Assembly (NCBI GenBank): GCA_017626395.1 | Contig: JAGAIU010000055.1 | Span: 1-64,000, forward strand | Source: Clostridia bacterium | GTDB lineage: Bacteria > Bacillota > Clostridia > TANB77 > CAG-465 | Length of the DNA stretch: 64,000 nt | Direction: 5' to 3' | In this document: positions 18,889-27,213 of the stretch, one piece after another | Numbering within the stretch: the stretch's first letter is position 1 | Layout: each line of letters starts with the position of its first letter | Made by a program: the position numbers and the translations under genes | The notes under the pieces: generated by a model | Database searches by the model: none | Told to the model about the DNA's origin: nothing | What the model saw: only the letters and a program-made list of their open reading frames with translations

Positions 18889-21021
18889 TTATTTTTGTCT
18901 AACCCTTTTCATTCTTCTTAGTATTACATATGTTATTCCTGCTATACTTGCAACTACAACCATAACTATTAAATATACAGATATATCTCCTGTATTTGGT
19001 GGTGCTATTTTTGTATAATAATATATAACTTCTATTGTATCTTGTTTCATTTGACCTTTAGCATTATCTGGTGCTTTACTTTCCACATATGTATAACCAT
19101 CAATATCTTTTGGATAAGTTGTATAATCTTCACCAATATATCCATCTATATTTTCTGACTCTGCTAATTTATTATTTGTATCTAACTCTAAATGTTTTAC
19201 TATAACATTTGCAGGAAGTTTTTCATATTCATATATAACATATATTGTTCCATCTATATATTTTCCTACCGCATTTTCTGGCGTATTTATTAATTTGTAT
19301 TTATATTTATTTGATGCTTTATTTATCTCCTCTTCTCTATCTACTGTTTCATAGTCTTCGTCTATTCTTCCTTGTGAATTTTCAATTGGATATAACACAT
19401 CTGTAATTGTTTCGGGATTTGTTGTATCTGTACCTTTTTCTACATGCAATACTACTAATTCTCCTTTATGTAGTATTGGATTTTGTACTTCGTTAGTATT
19501 TAATTCGTATTCATTATTAAGAGTAACTTTTCCTGTATTTTTTATAATTTTATCTGTTTCTTCAAATTCAGATTTAACTTTTACTTTAAATTTGAAACTA
19601 TATACTTCACCCTTATATTTCATAGTATTTTTTAAATATGCTTCTTCAAAATTATATGATATAGTATGTGTTGCAGCATCATATACAAAATCTCCTATCT
19701 TATTTCTTGCATCATCAAAAATACCATAGTTTGCACCTTTATTTTCATCTACTAAATATTCCACTTCTTCTGGTAATTTATCTGAAAAACTCATAGCACT
19801 ATATGTAAAATCATGAGAACAATTTCCAAACTCTGTAATTACATCTCTACCATTTTGTTTTACTACAACATTTCTTTTATTAATTTCTTGTTTTACTTCA
19901 TATACTAATGTATCTTCTCTATATACACCAGTTCCACTTGATGGAGTTACTGTTTTTACTGGATCATTAGGTAATTCTGTAAGTGATATTGGAAACATTG
20001 CAAGTTCTATTGAACCTGTAGTTTTACCAAATTCAAATAACAATTCTCCAGACTCACCAACCTCTAGAAAATAACAACCATATTTTATGAATTCCGGATC
20101 TGTTACACCAATTCTTATTAAATCAAAATCTGCTGGCAGTCCTGCAGCTGCATTATCTGGACTACCTATTGCATATCTTTTATAATTGTTGGTAAATACG
20201 TCTCTTTTTATATTATCTCCATATTGATATAACCCTGTCATTTGAGTTACATATTGAATAAGAACTGAATTTGAACTATATGCTTTAGTAACATCCGAAC
20301 CTGTTACAGCATCAACTGATAGCCATTCTGCTTGCCTTACTTTTATCCCAGAATTAGTTCCTGTTTCTTCTTCTGTAAGCTCACTATTCCATCCACCTAC
20401 TGCTATTCTTGCACCAGTTACATATACTTTTTCTCCTTCTTTTATAGTTACTGTAGATTCATTTGTTCCTTGACTTACTTGATAAGTTCCTGCCTTATAA
20501 AAACTTATTCTAACTTTAGCTTTTATATGTTCTGGGAAATCTGGATCATTACTTGGATTACTATCAAATTCACCTGCTAATATATATGCAATTTTTCTTT
20601 CTTGAAATCCATACCTTATTCCAGATATTACTGAGTTTTTATCTCCGTCTACATCAAACATTTCAACTTTACAGTCTAGTAATTGTCCATCATACTTTGC
20701 AACATTTCTATATATTGCACTTAAAATAGTTGTATTAGGATTAGAAGCTGTTTTTACTGCAGTCTGTGGTACTTGAACAACCGCATATGTTCCATCACTT
20801 GCATTCTTTAAAGTATAATTTCTCACTAAAGTAGCACCTAAAACTATAGAATTTTTATCTAGTTCTACTGTATCTTTTTGCCATTCAAATTTATCATTTT
20901 GCATTAAAATTCTATCTGTATCTACTTTTTCTACTCCACCTATTAAAGCAGCATTTACACTATTTAACGTAGACATTAATATTAAAGTTAATAATATAAA
21001 ACTAAACTTTATTTTCCTCAT
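18889..21021 (-). CDS. MucBP-repeat surface protein with sortase-like C-terminal anchor
   Basis: Protein of 710 residues. A signal peptide (about 1-24, ending VNA) leads into a large beta-rich N-terminal region. An isopeptide/fimbrial-backbone-like domain follows (about 400-530), then two MucBP-type repeats ending in YVIYEYEK and EVIYYYTK. The C-terminus has APPNTGD, a hydrophobic helix and RRMKRVRQK, the layout of an LPxTG cell-wall anchor, though with PPNTG in place of LPxTG. It probably mediates adhesion to mucin or other surfaces. Single gene with AGAGGTG ribosome site. No sortase is in the window. Confidence 0.8.
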   Translation of the reverse strand: MRKIKFSFILLTLILMSTLNSVNAALIGGVEKVDTDRILMQNDKFEWQKDTVELDKNSIVLGATLVRNYTLKNASDGTYAVVQVPQTAVKTASNPNTTILSAIYRNVAKYDGQLLDCKVEMFDVDGDKNSVISGIRYGFQERKIAYILAGEFDSNPSNDPDFPEHIKAKVRISFYKAGTYQVSQGTNESTVTIKEGEKVYVTGARIAVGGWNSELTEEETGTNSGIKVRQAEWLSVDAVTGSDVTKAYSSNSVLIQYVTQMTGLYQYGDNIKRDVFTNNYKRYAIGSPDNAAAGLPADFDLIRIGVTDPEFIKYGCYFLEVGESGELLFEFGKTTGSIELAMFPISLTELPNDPVKTVTPSSGTGVYREDTLVYEVKQEINKRNVVVKQNGRDVITEFGNCSHDFTYSAMSFSDKLPEEVEYLVDENKGANYGIFDDARNKIGDFVYDAATHTISYNFEEAYLKNTMKYKGEVYSFKFKVKVKSEFEETDKIIKNTGKVTLNNEYELNTNEVQNPILHKGELVVLHVEKGTDTTNPETITDVLYPIENSQGRIDEDYETVDREEEINKASNKYKYKLINTPENAVGKYIDGTIYVIYEYEKLPANVIVKHLELDTNNKLAESENIDGYIGEDYTTYPKDIDGYTYVESKAPDNAKGQMKQDTIEVIYYYTKIAPPNTGDISVYLIVMVVVASIAGITYVILRRMKRVRQK

Positions 21022-21106
21022 AAATACACCTCTTTTTTGATATTTTTCTATTTCTTAAAATATTATGTGTTAAATATTATTTTTTATAAGGTGTTTATGC
21101 TAAAAA

Positions 21107-21145
21107 AAATTACCTAATCATAAAAAATGATTAAGTAATTTTAAT
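21107..21145 (-). terminator. terminator of the PLD-like gene
   Basis: Arms 21107-21120 and 21128-21141 (14 positions, one mismatch) with a T8 tail on the minus strand. Confidence 0.75.
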
Positions 21146-21148
21146 TTT

Positions 21149-22651
21149 TTACATCATTCCAAATTTTTTAGTAGATGCTCTAAATGTTTGATTACATAGT
21201 TTTTTCCAAACTTTATATTCTTGCATTTTTTTATCCACTATTTCAACATGGTATTCATCATCTGCTAATTTAATTATTCTAATAATGTCATCTTCTTCAT
21301 ACATAACATTACTTAAATATTCACTTACAAAACTTAAATATGATTGTTTAGGTTTATATGTAATTTTAGCATTATCATCTTGATATTTTTGGTTTCCTTT
21401 AACATCAACTATTTCTAGTTTAACATTTTTCACTTTATATAATGAGCCATTTATTTCTTCACTTTGTGCTTCATCTAAGGCAAAGAACTCTGGTATCATA
21501 GTTCTAACATAATTTGGTACTCTTACGCTATCTGGATCTTTTGAATTTCTAGAATGTAGTTCAAATATTAAGTTAGTTATATTATTTAAATTAACTTTTT
21601 TTACTTTAACTATTTCTTCTTCGTCATCTATTTTCTCTTGTTTTTTAGCAGCTTTTTTCTTAGGCTTCTTTTCCTTAGTTATATCTAATTTTAAATCTGC
21701 TTTTGAAAATAGCATATCGTTAATATCTAAAGTTTCATTAAAATCTATCTCATCTGATTCCATTGATTCATCATATAATTCATTATTCTTATCTATTTTA
21801 TCTTCTTTTTCTGCTTCAACAGTTTCTTCTGTTACTTCTTCAACTTCTTCGTATTGTTCTATATCTTTAGGTAAGGTGATTTTTTCTTCTTCAAAATCTA
21901 TGTGTAGTTCTTCTTTTTTATCTGCAACTTTTATTTCTTCTTCAGGAATATCTATGTCTATAGAAATATCTGATAAATCTATTTTTGGTATTTCTACATC
22001 TTTTACAAATACATCGTCCACTTCTTCTTTAGTCATTTCTTTAGCAGGTTCTTCTTTTTTAGGCTTTTTACCTAATAATTCAGAAATACTCATAACACTA
22101 TGGTTATATTGTCTTGTAGAGAAGATTTCTTTATTTTCAACTAATTTATTTATAGTTTCCTTATCTAGTTTGTTAAAGCCTTCGCCTTCTACAACTTTTA
22201 GTAAATCTTTAATTTGCTTTTTATATTCTTGTTTATCTGCTGCATCTTTTAAATCATAAGTTATTTTAGTATATAAAGATAAATCTGTTAATATTCCACT
22301 TTCAGAAAGATTAGATGTACTTACATACATTTCGGCTCTATCTGTATACTCAAATATACACATATTAGCAACGAATTCATTCAAATTATTATTTGAATAA
22401 TAATGAACTTCATCTGCATATTCTAAAAGTCCTTCTAACATACTTCTAGTTGTTGTTTTCTTATCTATACCAATTGCAAAGAATATTTTTGTCTTAATAT
22501 CTATTAAGTCTTCTTCAATTATTTTATATCCTGTTTCTTTAAAATTTCCTACAAAAAAATATGCTTTTTTTGCATTATCTGCTAGACATGCTGAGATAGC
22601 ATTTGCTATTGTATTCTCATTTTCTTTTTGCATTATTATATTTACTTGCAT
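21149..22651 (-). CDS. phospholipase-D-like protein with acidic linker, unknown function
   Basis: Protein of 500 residues with three parts. Residues 1-165 look like a PLD-superfamily half: DEVHYYSNNNLNEF followed by MYVSTSNLSESGILTDLSLY, resembling the gSaNlTxxGL motif that precedes the second active-site strand. The canonical HxK is not intact, so catalysis is doubtful. Residues 200-345 are a very acidic Glu/Asp/Lys linker. Residues 346-500 are a folded domain rich in aromatic residues, which might bind DNA as in PLD-type restriction enzymes; this is weakly supported. Ribosome site GAGAGAGGTAAG; monocistronic. Confidence 0.6.
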   Translation of the reverse strand: MQVNIIMQKENENTIANAISACLADNAKKAYFFVGNFKETGYKIIEEDLIDIKTKIFFAIGIDKKTTTRSMLEGLLEYADEVHYYSNNNLNEFVANMCIFEYTDRAEMYVSTSNLSESGILTDLSLYTKITYDLKDAADKQEYKKQIKDLLKVVEGEGFNKLDKETINKLVENKEIFSTRQYNHSVMSISELLGKKPKKEEPAKEMTKEEVDDVFVKDVEIPKIDLSDISIDIDIPEEEIKVADKKEELHIDFEEEKITLPKDIEQYEEVEEVTEETVEAEKEDKIDKNNELYDESMESDEIDFNETLDINDMLFSKADLKLDITKEKKPKKKAAKKQEKIDDEEEIVKVKKVNLNNITNLIFELHSRNSKDPDSVRVPNYVRTMIPEFFALDEAQSEEINGSLYKVKNVKLEIVDVKGNQKYQDDNAKITYKPKQSYLSFVSEYLSNVMYEEDDIIRIIKLADDEYHVEIVDKKMQEYKVWKKLCNQTFRASTKKFGMM

Positions 22652-22704
22652 AATAACTTACCTCTCTCTTATATTTTAATAATTATATGATATAATAAAA
22701 TAAA

Positions 22705-22737
22705 AAAAAAGTAAAGACTTTATTATCTAAAGTCTTT
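22705..22737 (-). terminator. terminator of fhs
   Basis: Arms 22713-22722 and 22728-22737 overlapping the fhs stop codon, with a long T tail on the minus strand. Confidence 0.75.
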
Positions 22738-24312
22738 ATATTTTGAAGATTTTCCAAGTCCAGGAAGTGTCATAATATTTCCAGCATAAGCAACTATAAA
22801 TCCCGCACCTGCACTAATTTTTATATCTCTAATTGTAATTGTAAAATCTTTTGGACATCCAAGTACTTTAGCATCATCTGTAAGAGATGCTGGTGTTTTA
22901 GCAATACATACTGGTACATTGTTATATCCGTTTTCTTTTGCTCTTTTAATATTTTCAACTGCAGCATCTAAAAATACTACATCTTTTGCTCCATATATTT
23001 CTTTACAAATTGTAGTTATTTTTTCTTCTACATCAATATCCAAGCTATATAATGGTGTATAATTTGATTTTGTTTCTTCAAGCATTTTTACTACTCTATT
23101 TGCAAAATCTACTGTTCCTTCTGAACCTTTAGCATATGCTTGTGATAACTCAACTGGAATATCATAAGACTCAGCAAATTTTCTAATGTATTCTATCTCT
23201 TCTTCTGAATCTGTTTCGTAATTATTTATACATACCATAACTGGAACATTATACTTTTTCATATTTTCAATATGTTTTCCAAGATTTACTATTCCTTTTT
23301 CTAATGCTTCCATATTTTTAGTATTTATATTTTCCATCTCTAAGTTACCATTGTATTTTAATGCTTTTACTGTAGCAACAATTATTGCTAAATCTGGTTT
23401 TAATCCTGCTTTTCTACATTTGATATCCATGAATTTTTCAGCACCTAAATCTGAACCAAATCCTGCTTCTACTACACAGTAATCTGCAAGTTTTAATCCA
23501 AGTTTTGTAGCTACTACAGAATTACATCCATGTGCAATATTTGCAAATGGTCCTAAGTGTACAATACATGGTGTTTCTTCCACAGTTTGCACTAAATTAG
23601 GCTTTAAAGTATCTTTAAGAAGTGCCATCATAGCTCCAACTACTTCTAGTTGTCTAGCATATACGGGTTTATTATCTTTAGTATATGCAACTAAAATATT
23701 CCCAAGCATTTCTCTTAAGTTTTCTCTATCTTTTGCTAGGCAACAAATAGCCATAACTTCACATGCTGCTGTAATTTCAAATCCTGTGTTATATTCAAGT
23801 TTTTTACCATTTACAGTTATATCTCTTAAAGATCTATCATTCATATCTATTGCTCTTTTAATGCAAATAGTATCTTTATCTATATTAAGCTCGTTTCCAT
23901 TAAATATGTGATTATCTACAACTGAACATAATAGATTATTTGCAGAAGTAATAGCATGAAAATCTCCTGTAAAATGTAAGTTTATATCTTCTTGTGGTTC
24001 AACTGTTGCTTTTCCTCCACCTATTGCTCCACCTTTTATTCCAAATACAGGTCCAAGTGATGGTTCTCTTAAAACAACTATACCATTTTTACCAATTCTG
24101 TTAAGTCCCATTGCAAGCCCAATAGATTGAGTTGTTTTCCCTTCACCAAATGGTGTTGGATTAATAGATGTCATTAAAATTAGTTTTCCATCTTTTTTAT
24201 CTTTTAATTCATTATAATATTCATCTGAGATTTTTGCTTTGTACTTTCCATAGCATTCCACATAATCTTCTTGAATATTAAGAGCTTCACTAATATTTAG
24301 TATATTCTTCAT
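22723..24312 (-). CDS. fhs: formate-tetrahydrofolate ligase
   Basis: ATP-dependent ligation of formate to tetrahydrofolate giving 10-formyl-THF, the entry to the methyl branch of one-carbon metabolism and of the Wood-Ljungdahl pathway. The 529-residue protein is a little shorter than the common 555. Visible motifs: the P-loop TPFGEGKTTQSIGLAMGL (about 53-70), REPSLGPVFGIKGGAIGGG, FTGDFHAITSANNLL and VEAGFGSDLGAEKFMDIKCR. The ATG has AAGGAGGTATATA upstream. Monocistronic, downstream of tRNA-Gln. No other Wood-Ljungdahl gene is nearby, so a role in purine and amino-acid one-carbon supply is equally possible. Confidence 0.96.
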   Translation of the reverse strand: MKNILNISEALNIQEDYVECYGKYKAKISDEYYNELKDKKDGKLILMTSINPTPFGEGKTTQSIGLAMGLNRIGKNGIVVLREPSLGPVFGIKGGAIGGGKATVEPQEDINLHFTGDFHAITSANNLLCSVVDNHIFNGNELNIDKDTICIKRAIDMNDRSLRDITVNGKKLEYNTGFEITAACEVMAICCLAKDRENLREMLGNILVAYTKDNKPVYARQLEVVGAMMALLKDTLKPNLVQTVEETPCIVHLGPFANIAHGCNSVVATKLGLKLADYCVVEAGFGSDLGAEKFMDIKCRKAGLKPDLAIIVATVKALKYNGNLEMENINTKNMEALEKGIVNLGKHIENMKKYNVPVMVCINNYETDSEEEIEYIRKFAESYDIPVELSQAYAKGSEGTVDFANRVVKMLEETKSNYTPLYSLDIDVEEKITTICKEIYGAKDVVFLDAAVENIKRAKENGYNNVPVCIAKTPASLTDDAKVLGCPKDFTITIRDIKISAGAGFIVAYAGNIMTLPGLGKSSKYKDFR

Positions 24313-24399
24313 TATATACCTCCTTATACTAAAAAACTCTGTAATAAGTATTTACAGACTTTTCTTAAATAAAAAATTTAACAGTAAATACTGCCCTTA

Positions 24400-24474
24400 T
24401 GGCTGGACTAGCAGGATTCGAACCTGCGAATGTCGGTGTCAGAAACCGATGCCTTACCACTTGGCGATAGTCCA
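24400..24474 (-). tRNA. tRNA-Gln (CTG anticodon)
   Basis: Full cloverleaf on the minus strand: acceptor TGGACTA/TAGTCCA, discriminator G and an encoded CCA. The anticodon stem TCGGT/ACCGA has loop TTCTGAC (anticodon CTG), and the T arm has GTTCGAATC. This is the second Gln isoacceptor of the window. Confidence 0.93.
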
Positions 24475-24522
24475 ATTCTTACAACTGTAATTCTATCATA
24501 CTTATACTTATTATTCAAGAAA

Positions 24523-24556
24523 ATAACCTAAAAGAATAGTTTCTTTTAGGTTATCT
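24523..24556 (-). terminator. terminator of the PAP2 gene
   Basis: A 14-bp perfect arm pair (24523-24536 with 24541-24554) with TTTTC following on the minus strand. Confidence 0.8.
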
Positions 24557-24562
24557 ATTATC

Positions 24563-25177
24563 TTAATCATCATTTATTGTTGTGTGTTTCATAATCATAT
24601 ATATTACCATACTTACTGCAAATCCTAGAAGCCAGCCACCAAGAATATCTCCTGCATAATGTACTCCTAAATATACTCTTGTAAATCCTATTGCAACAAT
24701 TAAAAGAGTCATAAATGTAATTAATGGTATTTTAAATTTTTTCTTATCCATAAATTTAAATGTGTATATTATTAATATAGTATACAATGCCATATTAACC
24801 ATTGCATGTCCAGATGGAAAACTAAATGAGCTTTCTGAAACTAGCCTTAAAATATTAGGTCTTTCTCTTGCAAAACATAGTTTTAAGACAAAGTTTAATG
24901 TAAAAGATGACACTACTGCTAAACTTACAGGAATACCCACTTTATTTCTTAATTTTGGTATTAATAATATTGTTAAACATATAACAAGTATACCTATTGG
25001 TCCCCCTATATTAGTTATTATCTTTAACACATTTGTTAATGGTTCTGACATATGTTCTACACTCTCACTATATATCCACGATTCAAAACCTGCCAAATAA
25101 TCTGCTTTTATTGCTATCGCAAGTACAGAAAATAATATTACGGCTAAAATTGTTAATGTTACATTCTTCTTACTCAT
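24563..25177 (-). CDS. PAP2-family membrane phosphatase
   Basis: Lipid or undecaprenyl-pyrophosphate phosphatase of 204 residues. The three PAP2 motifs are present: KLCFARERPN, SFPSGHAM and RVYLGVHYAGDILGG (with catalytic His), set among about six membrane helices. The start is the ATG at 25177 with GGAGG upstream; an earlier in-frame start 24 codons upstream lacks a ribosome site and would overlap the RHH gene. It lies 58 bp after the RHH regulator on the same strand and may be co-transcribed with it. The substrate cannot be read from sequence; BcrC-type recycling of the cell-wall carrier lipid is one option. Confidence 0.88.
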   Translation of the reverse strand: MSKKNVTLTILAVILFSVLAIAIKADYLAGFESWIYSESVEHMSEPLTNVLKIITNIGGPIGILVICLTILLIPKLRNKVGIPVSLAVVSSFTLNFVLKLCFARERPNILRLVSESSFSFPSGHAMVNMALYTILIIYTFKFMDKKKFKIPLITFMTLLIVAIGFTRVYLGVHYAGDILGGWLLGFAVSMVIYMIMKHTTINDD

Positions 25178-25235
25178 TGTTTTTCCTCCATGTATATTAT
25201 TATATATTTCTCCGAAAAAAAAAGCAATAGTTTTA

Positions 25236-25424
25236 CTACTGCTCGTCATTATCTTCTACGTTATCTAATGCATATTCTATTAATTGATTTACAACATTAT
25301 TAAAAGTTAAATTATTTTTATCTGCAATTTTAAATATTCTATCATAAGCTTCGCCACTTAATCTTATAGTTCTAGTTAATGTGTCTTTTCTCCTACTACC
25401 TTGCTCTATTGTTAGTTTTCCCAT
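25236..25424 (-). CDS. small ribbon-helix-helix regulator, paralogue 1
   Basis: Protein of 62 residues. A basic N-terminus leads to the strand KDTLTRTIRLSGEAYDRI, then two helices (KIADKNNLTFNNVVNQLIEYAL), the CopG/Arc ribbon-helix-helix pattern. It matches the 37058-37234 protein at about 34 of 58 positions by eye. The start is the ATG at 25424, with AGGTGAG upstream. The promoter carries a palindromic element overlapping its -35, also found before paralogue 2, which suggests autoregulation. It sits upstream of PAP2 and divergent from rsgA. No toxin partner is visible. Confidence 0.75.
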   Translation of the reverse strand: MGKLTIEQGSRRKDTLTRTIRLSGEAYDRIFKIADKNNLTFNNVVNQLIEYALDNVEDNDEQ

Positions 25425-25441
25425 ATCTCTCACCTATCATC

Positions 25442-25470
25442 ATTATATTTAAAAATGTGATTAAAATTAG
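25442..25470 (-). promoter_or_regulatory. promoter of RHH paralogue 1
   Basis: TATAAT at 25442-25447 on the minus strand with CTAATT 17 bp upstream (25465-25470). The weak -35 lies inside the operator-like element. Confidence 0.45.
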
Positions 25471-25506
25471 TACACTTTTATGTGTACATCACAATTTTTA
25501 ATCACA
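25456..25506. repeat. inverted TGTGATTA boxes flanking operator copy 1
   Basis: TGTGATTA at 25456-25463 and its inverse TAATCACA at 25499-25506 bracket the GTACAC palindrome. Confidence 0.5.
25463..25489. promoter_or_regulatory. operator-like element, copy 1
   Basis: A 27-bp element with palindrome GTACAC-6 nt-GTGTAC (25470-25487). It matches the copy at 37272-37298 at 21 of 27 positions and begins 39 nt upstream of the RHH start. Confidence 0.6.
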
Positions 25507-25519
25507 TTTTGTGTTCTTT

Positions 25520-25540
25520 TGTGATTACTATATAATCACA
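25520..25540. promoter_or_regulatory. TGTGATTA palindrome upstream of rsgA
   Basis: A perfect 8-bp arm palindrome, TGTGATTA-CTATA-TAATCACA, lying about 64-84 bp upstream of the rsgA ATG. It looks like a dimeric repressor or activator site. Confidence 0.5.
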
Positions 25541-25603
25541 CTTCCTCTTTTCACGACTTTTACATTGTGATATAATATACTTATAGATTAAAGGAGCGAT
25601 TTA

Positions 25604-26644
25604 ATGGCACATCTTGAAAGATATGATAGTTTCCAAACTAACAAAGCTAAAAAGAAAAAAGAATTAGTAAAAAATAATATAAAAAATAAAAAGAATGCTT
25701 ATGATTCAACATTTATTACTACATCTAAAAAAGATATAAACGGAATAGTAATTGAAACTAATTATAATACTGCAACAGTACTATATAACGATACTCTTAT
25801 CCAAGCGGAACTAACAAAGAGTTTAAATTCAATATGTAATAAAACTGTTTTTCCTGGAGATAAAGTTGTTATTACAAAAGATAAAGATAATTACATTATC
25901 TCTAATCTTTTAAAAAGGAAAAATGTACTTTCTAGAAATAAAGCAGATAGTACTAGACTAGCAGCAAACTTAACTGAACAAATTATAGCTACAAATATTG
26001 ATGTAGCTGTAATAGTAGTATCTTGTAGTACTCCACCACTTCATCCAAAGTTTATAGATAGATATTTAATTTTACTTCAAAATTCAAATATTGAACCTAT
26101 AATATGCTTAAATAAATCAGATTTAAAAACAGAAAGTGATGAAAAAGTTCTAGATATTTACAGGAAACTAGGAATTATAGTTTTAGAAACATCTACACTT
26201 TCAAATACTGGTATAGATAAATTAAAAGAATATCTAAATGGAAAACAAGCTATATTTGTAGGTCATAGTGGTGTTGGTAAAAGTTCACTTACAAATGCTT
26301 TGCTAGATGTTGATGATATAAAAACAGGTAATGTTAGTCATAAAAGTGGTAAAGGAAGACATACTACTACATCTTCTAAATACTATAACTGGAATGAAAA
26401 ATCTTCTGTAATAGATACTCCAGGAATTAGAAGTTTAGATATTTCTGACTTTTCTAAAGAAGAAATTAAAAGTTATTTTACTGAATTTAACCAATTAAAT
26501 AATTCTTGTAAATATAATGATTGTATGCATGATAAAGAACCAATAGAACAATGTGCGGTTAAAAGAGCTGTTGAAGAAGATTTTATAGATAAATCTAGAT
26601 ATGATAGTTATATTAGAATTATAAATGATATAGAAAATAAATAG
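25604..26644 (+). CDS. rsgA: ribosome small subunit-dependent GTPase A
   Basis: Circularly permuted GTPase that checks late 30S maturation. The 346-residue protein has an N-terminal OB fold after an unusually Lys-rich extension (about 1-45). G4 NKSDL comes before G1 GHSGVGKSS (about residues 224-232), then G3 DTPGI, and a C-terminal zinc site (C-x4-C-x-H with a later Cys). The ATG follows AAAGGAGCG. It is divergent from the RHH regulator, and the intergenic region holds several palindromes. A perfect hairpin terminator follows. Confidence 0.93.
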   Translation: MAHLERYDSFQTNKAKKKKELVKNNIKNKKNAYDSTFITTSKKDINGIVIETNYNTATVLYNDTLIQAELTKSLNSICNKTVFPGDKVVITKDKDNYIISNLLKRKNVLSRNKADSTRLAANLTEQIIATNIDVAVIVVSCSTPPLHPKFIDRYLILLQNSNIEPIICLNKSDLKTESDEKVLDIYRKLGIIVLETSTLSNTGIDKLKEYLNGKQAIFVGHSGVGKSSLTNALLDVDDIKTGNVSHKSGKGRHTTTSSKYYNWNEKSSVIDTPGIRSLDISDFSKEEIKSYFTEFNQLNNSCKYNDCMHDKEPIEQCAVKRAVEEDFIDKSRYDSYIRIINDIENK

Positions 26645-26646
26645 TT

Positions 26647-26671
26647 TAAGGAGCATATGCTCCTTATTTTT
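26647..26671 (+). terminator. terminator of rsgA
   Basis: A self-complementary 20-bp sequence (26647-26666) followed by TTTTTAT. Confidence 0.75.
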
Positions 26672-26721
26672 ATGTATATTTTCTCTTTAGTTAAATAAAA
26701 TAATATCAGGAGGCTATATTT

Positions 26722-27180
26722 ATGTCTAAATTTAAAATATATTTTAAATCCATCCTTATTCCTCTTTTAGTTGGTGCAATAATCGGATTTATAACTTCTG
26801 GTTCAATGGATTATAATACACTAGAAAAGCCACCATTATCGCCACCAGGTGTTTTATTTCCAATAGTGTGGACTATTCTTTATACTTTAATGGGAATATC
26901 GTACGGTATACTAAAAAGTAATTCGTTAGTAGATTCAAATATAAATTCTATATATTATTTACAATTATTTGTAAATGCTTTATGGTCAATCTTTTTCTTT
27001 ACATTAAAATGGAGATTTTTTGCTTTTTTATGGATTTTACTATTACTTGCTTTAGTTATAACCATGACTATTAAATTTTATAATAAAAATAAAATTGCTG
27101 GTCTACTTCAAATACCTTATATATTATGGGTGGCTTTTGCTAGCTATCTAAATTTAGGTACCTTTTTATTAAATAATTAA
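26722..27180 (+). CDS. tspO: TspO/MBR family membrane protein
   Basis: Protein of 152 residues with five predicted membrane helices. The TspO signature is present: the LSPPGVLFPIVWTILYTLMG stretch around residues 40-60, and LFVNALWSIFFFTLKWRFFAF. TspO proteins bind tetrapyrroles and other hydrophobic ligands; the function in anaerobes is unclear. Ribosome site AGGAGGC. Monocistronic, convergent with the Clp-M41 gene. Confidence 0.9.
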   Translation: MSKFKIYFKSILIPLLVGAIIGFITSGSMDYNTLEKPPLSPPGVLFPIVWTILYTLMGISYGILKSNSLVDSNINSIYYLQLFVNALWSIFFFTLKWRFFAFLWILLLLALVITMTIKFYNKNKIAGLLQIPYILWVAFASYLNLGTFLLNN

Positions 27181-27185
27181 AAAAG

Positions 27186-27213
27186 AAGAAGCAAAATTAT
27201 TTTGCTTCTTTTT
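27186..27213. terminator. terminator of tspO
   Basis: Arms 27186-27196 and 27100-offset partner 27200-27210 (AAGAAGCAAAA/TTTTGCTTCTT) followed by TTTC. The hairpin overlaps the 3' end of the convergent gene. Confidence 0.7.

Noticed and set aside
22723..24312. fhs as proof of a Wood-Ljungdahl acetogen
   Set aside because: No other pathway gene (folD, metF, CODH/ACS) is in the window, and fhs alone is common in non-acetogens.
24322..24399. Possible folate-sensing riboswitch upstream of fhs
   Set aside because: Only a short hairpin with a T run, explained as the tRNA-Gln terminator, is present; no conserved riboswitch core was seen.
25236..25424. RHH protein as the antitoxin of a toxin-antitoxin pair
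   Set aside because: No small toxin-like gene is adjacent at either paralogous locus; the neighbours are PAP2, rsgA, a MazG-like gene and an O-antigen-ligase-like gene.
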